Assembly: GCA_050733935.1 (NCBI GenBank)
Contig: JBOHUC010000109.1
Location: 1 to 22,008, forward strand
Length of the DNA: 22,008 nt
From: JBOHUC01 sp050733935
GTDB lineage: Bacteria > Eisenbacteria > RBG-16-71-46 > DASYSL01
Direction of reading: 5' to 3'
Shown here: piece after piece, positions 1 to 6,834 of the stretch
Numbering within the stretch: position 1 is the first letter of the stretch
Layout: each line of letters opens with the position of its first letter
Translations under genes and position numbers: made by a program
The notes under the pieces: model-generated
Told to the model about the DNA's origin: nothing
Databases searched by the model: none
Seen by the model: only the letters and a program-made list of their open reading frames with translations

Positions 1-95
1 TCGACGCGCCGCAACTGGCCAGCGCGGTCCGTCACGGCGTCGTGTTCGAGGATGGAGTGAAGGTCGCGAAGCAAAATCAGAGGGCCGCCGCCTGA
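1..95 (+). CDS. C-terminal end of an unidentified protein (5' end outside window)
   Basis: An open frame runs in from the window edge (codons from base 3) and stops at TGA 93-95, giving 30 residues that end in an Ala/Gln/Arg-rich tail. The stretch RHGVVFEDGVKV looks like ordinary coding sequence. The spacing LA-x10-DG is faintly like the end of ABC-transporter ATPases, but the residue before the first Asp cannot be His, so I do not claim that family. The gene converges on the small minus-strand gene ending at 118. A short imperfect hairpin (GAGGT at 94-98 with ACCTC at 108-112) lies between the two stops and may help termination. Function unknown. Confidence 0.5.
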   Translation, partial: DAPQLASAVRHGVVFEDGVKVAKQNQRAAA

Positions 96-117
96 GGTCG
101 TTTACACACCTCTTGAC

Positions 118-336
118 TCAAGCCCGCGCGGTTCCGTCCGCCTGTTTGTACGAAAGGCCCTCGCGCACTCGCGCCTTGTCCATTCCGGGCAGGACGAGCG
201 CGCAGGCCTCCTTTCGGATGTCGGGATTGCGTTGAGCGCCCGCGTCGGGAGCCTGTCCTGCGACGCCGGCCAGGAAAACGAGAAGGGCGAGCACGGCGAA
301 GGGCGAAAGCGCGGCATTCGTGGCGGCGGGTCGCAT
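118..336 (-). CDS. Small exported protein of unknown function (72 aa)
   Basis: The ATG at 336 follows a strong GAGGAG Shine-Dalgarno about 8 nt upstream, and this decides the start; the same frame stays open far upstream but reads as non-coding. The N-terminus is a clear Sec signal peptide: a basic/polar start, a hydrophobic core around residues 11-27 (SPFAVLALLVFLAGVAG), and an Ala-rich cleavage region near residues 31-34. The mature part is only about 38 residues, polar and charged, with one Cys (residue 45) and a Lys/Arg-rich second half. I do not recognise a family. The single Cys is not in a lipobox. It is transcribed divergently from the large secreted protein starting at 764, so the two may share a regulatory region. 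It is clearly an expressed-looking small gene; its function is unknown. Confidence 0.72.
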   Translation of the reverse strand: MRPAATNAALSPFAVLALLVFLAGVAGQAPDAGAQRNPDIRKEACALVLPGMDKARVREGLSYKQADGTARA

Positions 337-763
337 GGGTCGTCTCCTCACGTCGAATGGTCGAACGGGCGGAGGCGACGGTACGCCGGGCGACCGGGCC
401 CGGCCCGTCAATTCGGTGTTCGGCGGCGCCTGGCCTCGTGCAGAGCGCGATGTCGTCGTGCAATCGCACTGCCGAAGTGCCTGCCGGGGGTGGCCAGAAT
501 CGCAACGGCTCGCCCGCAAGTCGCGCGCCGTTCCGGGCGTCCCCGAACTGCAGGGAGTGGAGCGCAGCGTCCGCAACAGCATGTGCCTGCGTGCGTACGG
601 CGGGGAGTGCAAAGTGCGTGTTGCATCGAGCCGTGCAGACTCCGCCGTCCGACGAGGTTGGCCACCACTTCTGGCACGCCCGATGCGTCTCTCGGTGTCG
701 CCTCGGTCTGCCTGGCTCAACGCGCTGGCGGGCGACCGAATGGAGAGCAGGAGGACGTTCATC
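337..763. other. Divergent intergenic region, 427 nt, no gene
   Basis: Frames cross this stretch on both strands but show no credible start or codon bias. On the plus strand it holds a sigma-54-like promoter at 672-686 and the AGGAGG ribosome site at 749-754 for the 764 gene. On the minus strand it holds GAGGAG just upstream of 336 and a TTGACG -35-like hexamer near 408-413 that lacks a good -10. A short inverted repeat GTGC-AATC-GCAC lies near 459-470. Confidence 0.5.
672..686 (+). promoter_or_regulatory. Sigma-54-type promoter candidate for the secreted modular protein
   Basis: TGGCACGCCCGATGC has a perfect -24 element (TGGCACG), the invariant GG-N10-GC spacing, and a -12 element ATGC that differs by one base from TTGC. 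The predicted start site is near 698, leaving a 5' UTR of about 65 nt before the AGGAGG site and the ATG at 764. No enhancer motif like that at 9693-9729 was seen upstream. This is a motif match only. Confidence 0.45.
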
Positions 764-2776
764 ATGGATCGGATTCGTACTCTCCGCCTGAGTCCCGTTG
801 CTCCGCCCGCCACGATGCTCACACTCTGCCCGGCGTTTCGACCCGCTGCCGGGCTGGCCGCGCAGGTCCTGGCCCTGGCGGCGCTGTGGGCCGCCTTCGC
901 TCTGGCCGCGCGGCCGGCACATGCGCAGCCCGGAGGTGGGCCGGCGACGTACAACGTGCAGGTCGTCGACCAGTTCGGCCGGCCGCTCAACGGATCGGTC
1001 GTGCGGGTCGAGGGAACCTCGATCGAGACCACGACGCCGGGCACGATCACGGTCGATTCAGGACCGCAGCTCTTCACGATCGAGCCCGCGTTCCAGGGCG
1101 CGATGCTTCCGGGCGGATCCTGGCACCCGACCGGTGCAAACGCGATTGCCCGGAGCGAGTTCCTGTTCCTCGATCCGATGGGCGGCGATCTCGTGATCGA
1201 ATGGCGCACGGCTGACGTGACGCCTGCTGTGGAAGACCAGTTTGGTGTCGCCATCCCCGGCGCAAGCTGGGCCCTGGCGGGCGAAGGAAGCTTCGCGAGC
1301 GGCGGCACCCTGGTCTCCCCGGTCACTGACGAGAGCGTCTATCCCACGATGTCCGGAGCCGCCATCGGCGGATTCACGTTCACGGTGCGAGCCGCGTTCG
1401 ACGGCCAGCCCGTGGATCTGACGCGTCCCGAGACGCGCGAAGTCACCGAAGGCACGACCAACCTCGATTTCGAATGGCGTCAAACCGCGTGCACGATGGG
1501 AGTGGTGGACGGCACGGAGGCTCCGATCCGCGGGGCGACGTGGACGGTGTTCGGCCACACATTCGCAGCCGGTGACGCCATCGTTCTTCCGACGACCGAC
1601 GACGGCCTGTACGCAGGCCTCGCGGGCGCCGTCGCCGCCGGATTCCCGGCGACGCTGTTTACGAATACGCCGGCGGGCACGGGCAGCGGCACGTTCGAAG
1701 TGAACGCCGACGGCTCGCTGTCCCCCGCATTCATCACGATCGGCGGTGGTTCGTTCGGGCTTCGCTGCGGAGTGAGTCCGTTCCCGCCGATCACGACCGG
1801 TACACTCGCGGGCCTCGTGACGGCCGACGGCGCGCCGTTCGCGGGCGCCTCGCTCACCGTGCTCGACGCGAACGGAACGACGACCGGGGTGACGACCGAC
1901 GGTGCAGGCGCGTTCACGCTCACCGACGTGCCGCAGGGTAGCTGCACCGTGACGCTCGCGGTGCCCGCGGGCTTCCATGCCGTCGACCCGGCGAGCGGCT
2001 CGGCCACCGTCACGATCGTCGCGGAAGCGACGACGTCGGTCATGTTCTCGATCGCACACGACGACGACCCTCCTCCTCCGGTGGTGAACAACCCTCTGGG
2101 TTCGGACTACTGGCGGAAGGAAGTCCGCGCGGCCCTGCGCGGCAGCGGTGACCGGTCGGAGTCGTTCGAGGACATGGCCGTGAACTTCCCGCAGGCGATC
2201 TTCGATCAGTTCGCCCGCCGCGACCCGGATCCGCTGCCCGTCGAGGGCGTGACGCAGGTCGACCCCGACGGGACGGGGCCGGAACCGGCCCGCCGTCTCT
2301 CGCTCATCGACATGGAGACGGCGCTCACGCCGGGGCATCAGGGCACGGTCATTGCGCTGCGGCGCGAGCTCCTCACGATGCTGCTCAATGTCGTGAGCAA
2401 CCGCCTGTCGCTCAACGTCGTGCTCGAGGACGGCGCGACTGTCGAGGAGCGCATCGAAGCGCTCGCGAAGGCCATCAACAGCGCGAAGGATCCGAAGGGC
2501 AAGGGCAGGATCACCCTTCACAGCGATTCGTCGGGCCTCGCGGCCTCAGCTACGGGCGGCGTGGGGCTCACGATGACGCTCGACGAGTCTGCGCCGGTGA
2601 CGGTCGACGTGTACAACGCGAGCGGTCGTCACGTGGCGCGGATCTACTCGGGCACGGCTCCGGCGGGCACGACCGAGCTCGTGTGGCAGCGCGGCGCGGC
2701 GCAGAGGGGGATCTACTTCGCGCGCCTCGTGAGTGGTGCGGACGTCTCGACGGCCCGGCTCATCGCCAGGCAGTAG
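764..2776 (+). CDS. Secreted modular beta-domain protein with FlgD-like C-terminal sorting domain (670 aa)
   Basis: The start is the ATG at 764, with AGGAGG 9 nt upstream; the open frame extends further 5' but there it lacks coding character. Residues 1-54 form a long signal peptide (hydrophobic core about 31-50, cleavage after AHA). Three related beta modules follow at about 64-148, 152-240 and 243-335. Each opens with a V-D-x-x-G/A-x-P-I/L-x-G-like strand and the first two end in E-W-R. Residues 346-430 look like a carboxypeptidase-regulatory/SdrD-B fold (TLAGLVTADGAPFAGASLTV). A DDDPPPP linker (433-439) leads to a helical region at about 445-575. The tail at 588-670 is FlgD-Ig-like (VDVYNASGRHVARIYSG, then GIYFARLVSG), typical of proteins exported by type IX-like or related pathways in FCB-group bacteria. 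The role is probably cell-surface or extracellular structural or adhesive; the exact function is unknown. A sigma-54-like promoter lies upstream. Confidence 0.85.
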   Translation: MDRIRTLRLSPVAPPATMLTLCPAFRPAAGLAAQVLALAALWAAFALAARPAHAQPGGGPATYNVQVVDQFGRPLNGSVVRVEGTSIETTTPGTITVDSGPQLFTIEPAFQGAMLPGGSWHPTGANAIARSEFLFLDPMGGDLVIEWRTADVTPAVEDQFGVAIPGASWALAGEGSFASGGTLVSPVTDESVYPTMSGAAIGGFTFTVRAAFDGQPVDLTRPETREVTEGTTNLDFEWRQTACTMGVVDGTEAPIRGATWTVFGHTFAAGDAIVLPTTDDGLYAGLAGAVAAGFPATLFTNTPAGTGSGTFEVNADGSLSPAFITIGGGSFGLRCGVSPFPPITTGTLAGLVTADGAPFAGASLTVLDANGTTTGVTTDGAGAFTLTDVPQGSCTVTLAVPAGFHAVDPASGSATVTIVAEATTSVMFSIAHDDDPPPPVVNNPLGSDYWRKEVRAALRGSGDRSESFEDMAVNFPQAIFDQFARRDPDPLPVEGVTQVDPDGTGPEPARRLSLIDMETALTPGHQGTVIALRRELLTMLLNVVSNRLSLNVVLEDGATVEERIEALAKAINSAKDPKGKGRITLHSDSSGLAASATGGVGLTMTLDESAPVTVDVYNASGRHVARIYSGTAPAGTTELVWQRGAAQRGIYFARLVSGADVSTARLIARQ

Positions 2777-2916
2777 GACACTTGAAGTAAGGCCGTTGTC
2801 GTAGAGCGATTGTTGGGCCGGGCCACTCGAGACCCCTTCCGGCCGGATCGGGTCGGGGCCTGGTGCGACGCGGGGCAGGGTGGGACCCCTTGCTCCGCGT
2901 TCGCGTTTTGGGACCC

Positions 2917-2937
2917 GGCGCTCGGCGCTCGGCGCTC
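2917..2937. repeat. Three perfect tandem heptamers (GGCGCTC) in a convergent intergenic stretch
   Basis: GGCGCTC occurs three times head to tail between the convergent stops at 2776 and 2961. The flanks GACCCGG (2912-2918) and CCGGGTC (2953-2959) are inverted copies, so the stretch can fold into a GC-rich hairpin that may terminate both genes. No T-tract is visible. Confidence 0.45.
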
Positions 2938-2958
2938 GCGCGCCGGGCCGGGCCGGGT

Positions 2959-3882
2959 CTATCGGCCGAGGGCCAGGCACTTGATCGCCTGGAACTCCCC
3001 CGTCTCGAACCAGGTGACTCCACGATCCTTCGACACGTAGATCCGGCCGCCCGGCGTGGCCGCGGCGGCGAAGGCCCCGTCCGCGACCAGGCTTCCCGTG
3101 TTGATGTTGTCATCGAACCAGCGGGGAAGCCCTTCGCTGCAGCGCTCGAACGGTCCGACCTCGGGCCACGACGTGCGATAGAGGGCCGCATCCCGCCCAT
3201 GATCGCCGCGTGAAGCCGACACGAGCAAATAGTCGTCCCCGAACGCCACCGCACGCTCATAGGTCGCGTGCAGACCCTCCGTGAGGAACGTCCACGACCC
3301 GCCGGAGTCGAAGCTCGTGGCCAGCCCGATCGCCGTCGCCGCGACGAGCGCCCCCGGTCGCGTCGGGTGCGCGAGCACCTGGTGCGCGTCGGCCTCGATG
3401 TCCATCGTCTGCTCCCAGGAGCCTCCCCGGTCACGCGAGCGCACGACACCGCCGACGTGGACGTTCGCGTACAGCGTGCCCTCGGCGCCGCGGGCGAGCG
3501 AGCGGACATCCGCCGGCGCGCCCCAGGGCGTGTACCAGCGCGAGCGCTTCGGAACACGGTCGAACGCGGGAACCGGTTCCGCAGCTCCGGTCTCGGTCTG
3601 GGACAGGTGATAGAGCCGGGCATCCGACGTGCCGACCAGGACTCCGTCGCGCCCTGGCAGCAGGCAGTGGGCGCGCAGTCCGTCGAATTCGTGAATCGCG
3701 TTCCACTCGATGCCGTCGGGGGATCGTACGAGCGTGCGCGCGTCCAGGATGGCCCAGAGCGACGTGCCGTCATGACACAGCGCGCGGACGGCATGTCCCT
3801 GAAGCGCACGGCGCGCGCCCCCCGAATCGGCCGTCCGGCACACGCCGTCCGCGGTTCCGACCCACAGACGATCCTGATCCAT
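2959..3882 (-). CDS. Asp-box (BNR/sialidase-like) beta-propeller protein (307 aa)
   Basis: The start is the ATG at 3882, preceded by a GGGGGAGG ribosome site 5 nt away; the longer upstream frame is low-complexity Arg/Pro and was rejected. The protein is built from repeated beta-propeller blades. Asp-box motifs S-x-D-x-G-x-x-W are seen at residues 149-156, 190-197 and 284-291, with a variant SPDGIEW at 54-60. There is no signal peptide, so it is likely cytoplasmic or exported by another route. Family members include exo-sialidases and YCF48-like assembly factors, but I see no basis for a catalytic assignment; the architecture of 'time or location versus value' readout blades is non-committal. 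It lies 142 nt downstream of preA on the same strand and could be co-transcribed, though nothing ties it functionally to pyrimidine degradation. Confidence 0.85.
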   Translation of the reverse strand: MDQDRLWVGTADGVCRTADSGGARRALQGHAVRALCHDGTSLWAILDARTLVRSPDGIEWNAIHEFDGLRAHCLLPGRDGVLVGTSDARLYHLSQTETGAAEPVPAFDRVPKRSRWYTPWGAPADVRSLARGAEGTLYANVHVGGVVRSRDRGGSWEQTMDIEADAHQVLAHPTRPGALVAATAIGLATSFDSGGSWTFLTEGLHATYERAVAFGDDYLLVSASRGDHGRDAALYRTSWPEVGPFERCSEGLPRWFDDNINTGSLVADGAFAAAATPGGRIYVSKDRGVTWFETGEFQAIKCLALGR

Positions 3883-4024
3883 GGAAGCCTCCCCCCGGTG
3901 CGCGACGCCGGAGGTCGTCGCGCCCCTTGGAACGATCCTCCACCTTTCGGTCGCGAATCGCTGCAAGGCCTGCGCAAAGCGGCCGCGGCCGGGGGCGTGC
4001 GAGGGGTGTCTGCGGGCGGGGCGG

Positions 4025-5332
4025 CTACGGTTTGGCGTGCGTGTGAACGCCGCTCGCCTCCCAGGCGGCCGCGCTCGAGCCCGTGCGGGCGACGCGCTCG
4101 ACCCAGGTCTCGGGCGCCTTCCGGGCATCGTCGACGCGCGTCATGGAGATGCAGCCGTCGACCGGGCAGACGAGCGAGCAGAGATTGCAACCCACGCACT
4201 CGTCCTCGCGCACGGACGGAACGGCCCTAACGCCGGGCACCACGGGATCGATGCACTGGTGGGCGCCGTCCTCGCACGCGATGTGGCAGAGGTTGCAGCT
4301 GATGCAGGTGCCGGGATCGATGCGCGCGACGACCTTGTAGTTGAGGTTCAGGTGGCCCCAGTCGGTCACGCGCGGAACCGCGCGCCCGCGGAGCTCGGCG
4401 AGCGATTGGATCTTCCGGTCCTTCATGTACTGCGTGAGTCCGTCCACCAGGTCCTCGGCGATCCGGAAACCGAAGTGCATGGCCGCCGTGCAGACCTGGA
4501 CCGAGTTTGCGCCGAGCGCGATGAACTCGACCGCGTCCTTCCACGTCGCGATGCCGCCGATGCCCGAGAGCGGCACCTTCGAGAGCTCGGGATCGGAGGC
4601 GAGCGAGGACAGCATGTGGAGCGCGATCGGCTTCACGGCCGGGCCGCAGTAGCCGCCGTGCGAGGACTTCCCGTCGACGTTCGGCGCCACTTCGAACGTG
4701 TCGACATCCACGGCCATGATGCTGTTGATCGTGTTGATGAGCGAGAGTCCGTCGGCCCCGCCCTTCACGGCGGCGCGGCCGACGTAGCGCACGTCGGCAA
4801 CGTTGGGCGTGAGCTTGACCAGCACCGGAATCTTCGCAACCTCCTTGACCCAGCCCGTGATCTCGCACGCGTAGTCGGGGACCTGTCCCACGGCCGCGCC
4901 CATTCCGCGCTCGCTCATCCCGTGTGGACAGCCAAAATTGAGCTCGATCCCGTCGGCGCCCGTATCGTTCGTGCGCTTGACCACGTCGTGCCAGACCTCG
5001 CGCTTCGACTCGACCATGAGCGAGGCGATCACGGCGTGCTTCGGGTAGCGTTTCTTGACCTCCGTGATCTCCCGGAAGTTCACGTCCATGGGACGGTCGG
5101 TGATGAGCTCGATGTTGTTGAGGCCCATCATGCGATAGCCGTTCAGGGGGATCGCCCCGAGGCGCGAGGAGACGTTCACGATCGGCTCGCCGATCGTCTT
5201 CCACACGGCGCCGCCCCAGCCGGCATCGAACGCGCGCATGACCTGATAGGCCGTGTTCGTCGGCGGCCCGGAAGCAAGCCAGAAGGGGTTCGGGCTCCTG
5301 ATGCCCGCGGTGTCGGAAGTCAGATCGGCCAT
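4025..5332 (-). CDS. preA: NAD-dependent dihydropyrimidine dehydrogenase, catalytic subunit PreA (435 aa)
   Basis: This is the flavin-containing catalytic subunit that reduces uracil and thymine to the 5,6-dihydro forms, the first step of reductive pyrimidine breakdown. A dihydroorotate-dehydrogenase-like TIM barrel spans about residues 1-330 (NPFWLASGPPTN; ELNFGCPHGMSERGMG; KLTPNV; GIGGI). A C-terminal 2x[4Fe-4S] ferredoxin domain carries CISCNLCHIAC and CVGCNLCSLVCP at about 345-400. A GAGGAG-type ribosome site lies upstream of the ATG at 5332. The start overlaps the end of preT by 13 nt, so the two subunits are translationally coupled, as expected for a heteromeric enzyme. In the active-site loop the sequence reads GAAVGQ where, from memory, the mammalian enzyme has a catalytic Cys (GLACGQ); I believe related bacterial proteins also have Val here. 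Length is normal for the family. Confidence 0.95.
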   Translation of the reverse strand: MADLTSDTAGIRSPNPFWLASGPPTNTAYQVMRAFDAGWGGAVWKTIGEPIVNVSSRLGAIPLNGYRMMGLNNIELITDRPMDVNFREITEVKKRYPKHAVIASLMVESKREVWHDVVKRTNDTGADGIELNFGCPHGMSERGMGAAVGQVPDYACEITGWVKEVAKIPVLVKLTPNVADVRYVGRAAVKGGADGLSLINTINSIMAVDVDTFEVAPNVDGKSSHGGYCGPAVKPIALHMLSSLASDPELSKVPLSGIGGIATWKDAVEFIALGANSVQVCTAAMHFGFRIAEDLVDGLTQYMKDRKIQSLAELRGRAVPRVTDWGHLNLNYKVVARIDPGTCISCNLCHIACEDGAHQCIDPVVPGVRAVPSVREDECVGCNLCSLVCPVDGCISMTRVDDARKAPETWVERVARTGSSAAAWEASGVHTHAKP

Positions 5333-6720
5333 GGAAGTCTCCTCAGCGGGTCGGGCCGTTCCCCCGAGACGCGTTGCACGGCTGCGTGGATCGCATGGGC
5401 CGCGCGCTTGCCGGCTTCGACGACCGCGACGACGGTGGCGGAATCACCGCCCTGGCCCGTGCAGTCGCCGGCCGCGAAGATCTTGGGATGGGCCGTGGCC
5501 CCGGTGACGGGATCGGCGGCGACTTTGCCGTTCGATCCGGCGACGCCGACGGTCGAGAGCCAGGCGAACCCGCCTTCCTGTCCGGTTGCCTTGATCACCA
5601 TGTCGACGGGCAGCGTGAACATGCTGCCCTCGACCGGCTCGGGGCGCGGCCGCCCCTTCGCATCGGGAGCGCCGAGGCGCATGCCGATGCACTCGAGCCC
5701 CGATACGTGGCCTCCGGATTCGAGCACGCGCACGGGAGCGGTGAGCCAGCGGAAGATCACGCCATCGAGCTTCGCGAAGTCGTACTCGAACGCGTACGCC
5801 GGCATCTCCGCCTGCGTACGGCGATAGACGATCGAGACCTCCTCGGCGCCGAGCCGACGGGAGGCGGTCGCAGCGTCGATCGCCGTGTTCCCGGCGCCGA
5901 TCACCGCCACACGCCGGCCGATCGGGATCTTCGAAAGCGGCTCGGTCTTCGTGCGCTCGATGAACGAGAGCGCATCGAGCACCTCCGGCAGATCCTCGCC
6001 CGGAATGCCCATCGTAGGCACGCGTCCGAGGCCGGGTCCCACGAACACGGCATCGTTTTCGGAGAGGAGCTTCTCGATCGGAAGATCCTGGCCCACGCGC
6101 GTCCCGAGGACGAACCGGACTCCCATCTGCTCCGCGAAGCGGGCTTCGGCGAGCGCGATCTCGACCGGCTCACGGAACGAGACGATGCCGAACGTGTCGA
6201 GGCCGCCCGGCTTCGACTTGGCTTCGTAGCACGTCACGTCGTATCCGAGACGCCGGAGCGTGATCGCGCACGCGAGCCCCGCGGGCCCGGATCCCACGAC
6301 CGCCACCCGCCGGCCGTTCGCCTTTCCGGGAACGAACGGGGATTCGTCGTGCTCGACGAGCCAGTCCGTCGCGTGCCGTTGCAGCCTTCCGATGTGGATC
6401 GGGCGGTGTTGCGCGCCGAGCACGCACGCGCCCTCGCACAGCTGCTCGACCGGGCACACGCGCGCGCACGTGAGGCCGAGCGGGTTCGACTCCATGATGA
6501 TGCGCGCCGAGCCCCGGCGGTTTTCAGTCGTGATCTTGCGGATGAAACCGGGAATGTCGATGTGGGTGGGACAGGCCTGGATGCAGGGCGCGTCGTAGCA
6601 GAAGAGGCAGCGGCCGGCCTCGGTCAGAGCTTCCTGCTCCCCGTAGGGCGGGATGACCTCATCGAAGTTCGCCGCCAGGCGGTCGCCCGGCAGGCGTTCG
6701 GGACGGATATCCGGGTTCAT
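5320..6720 (-). CDS. preT: NAD-dependent dihydropyrimidine dehydrogenase, electron-transfer subunit PreT (466 aa)
   Basis: This subunit takes electrons from NAD(P)H through FAD and iron-sulfur clusters and hands them to PreA. The N-terminal cluster region has Cys motifs CLFCYDAPCIQACPTHID (about 38-55) and LTCARVCPVEQLCEGAC (about 83-99). The FAD-binding Rossmann motif VAVVGSGPAGLACA lies around 140-155. The NAD(P)-binding motif VAVIGAGNTAIDAA lies around 270-285. A second FAD contact, IFAAGDCTGQGGDSATVV, lies near 415-430. It is the first gene of the preT-preA pair and overlaps preA by 13 nt. There is no recognisable Shine-Dalgarno before the ATG at 6720. Instead an extended -10 element ends 9 nt upstream, so the message may be leaderless or nearly so. 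GltB-small-subunit-like oxidoreductases are the nearest alternative, but the pairing with PreA settles the call. Confidence 0.93.
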   Translation of the reverse strand: MNPDIRPERLPGDRLAANFDEVIPPYGEQEALTEAGRCLFCYDAPCIQACPTHIDIPGFIRKITTENRRGSARIIMESNPLGLTCARVCPVEQLCEGACVLGAQHRPIHIGRLQRHATDWLVEHDESPFVPGKANGRRVAVVGSGPAGLACAITLRRLGYDVTCYEAKSKPGGLDTFGIVSFREPVEIALAEARFAEQMGVRFVLGTRVGQDLPIEKLLSENDAVFVGPGLGRVPTMGIPGEDLPEVLDALSFIERTKTEPLSKIPIGRRVAVIGAGNTAIDAATASRRLGAEEVSIVYRRTQAEMPAYAFEYDFAKLDGVIFRWLTAPVRVLESGGHVSGLECIGMRLGAPDAKGRPRPEPVEGSMFTLPVDMVIKATGQEGGFAWLSTVGVAGSNGKVAADPVTGATAHPKIFAAGDCTGQGGDSATVVAVVEAGKRAAHAIHAAVQRVSGERPDPLRRLPWPI

Positions 6721-6729
6721 GGGGGAGTC

Positions 6730-6760
6730 AGTGTAGCAGACACGCGCGCGGCCCCGACAA
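6730..6760 (-). promoter_or_regulatory. Extended -10 promoter candidate for preT-preA
   Basis: On the minus strand TGCTACACT gives an extended -10 (TG-n-TACACT, hexamer at 6730-6735). A weak -35 TTGTCG lies at 6755-6760 with a 19-nt spacer. Transcription would start within a few bases of the preT ATG, implying a leaderless or very short leader. It lies directly downstream of the hairpin ending the preceding gene. Confidence 0.4.
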
Positions 6761-6765
6761 TGGAT

Positions 6766-6795
6766 CGGGCCGGGAACCGTTTGGCTCCCGGCCCG
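6766..6795 (-). terminator. GC-rich hairpin ending the carboxypeptidase gene
   Basis: Arms CGGGCCGGGA (6766-6775) and TCCCGGCCCG (6786-6795) form a perfect 10-bp stem that gains two more pairs around a GTTT loop. There is no T-tract on either strand. Its place, 40 nt after the minus-strand stop at 6835 and just before the preT promoter, fits a terminator or insulator hairpin. Confidence 0.5.
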
Positions 6796-6834
6796 CGAGG
6801 GGGGATGTCCTCGACGAATCCGTGACGCCCGGCT

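Noticed and set aside
1..95. ABC-transporter ATPase C-terminus
   Set aside because: LA-x10-DG spacing fits but the preceding codon cannot encode the H-loop His and D-to-L spacing is off by one.
1058..2521. Minus-strand open frame of 487 codons opposite the modular secreted protein
   Set aside because: Arg/His-rich shadow; the plus strand has the signal peptide, ribosome site and sorting domain.
3980..3991. CGGCCGCGGCCG palindrome between preA and the propeller gene as a terminator
   Set aside because: Too short a stem with almost no loop and no T-tract; such GC palindromes are common in this DNA.
3881..5827. Long plus-strand open frame (648 codons) opposite preA/preT
   Set aside because: It is antisense to two clear enzymes, Arg/Asp/His-rich, without motifs; a usual artefact of GC-rich coding DNA.
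5374..6825. Plus-strand open frame of 483 codons opposite preT
   Set aside because: Shadow of preT, whose FAD, NAD and Fe-S motifs are unmistakable.
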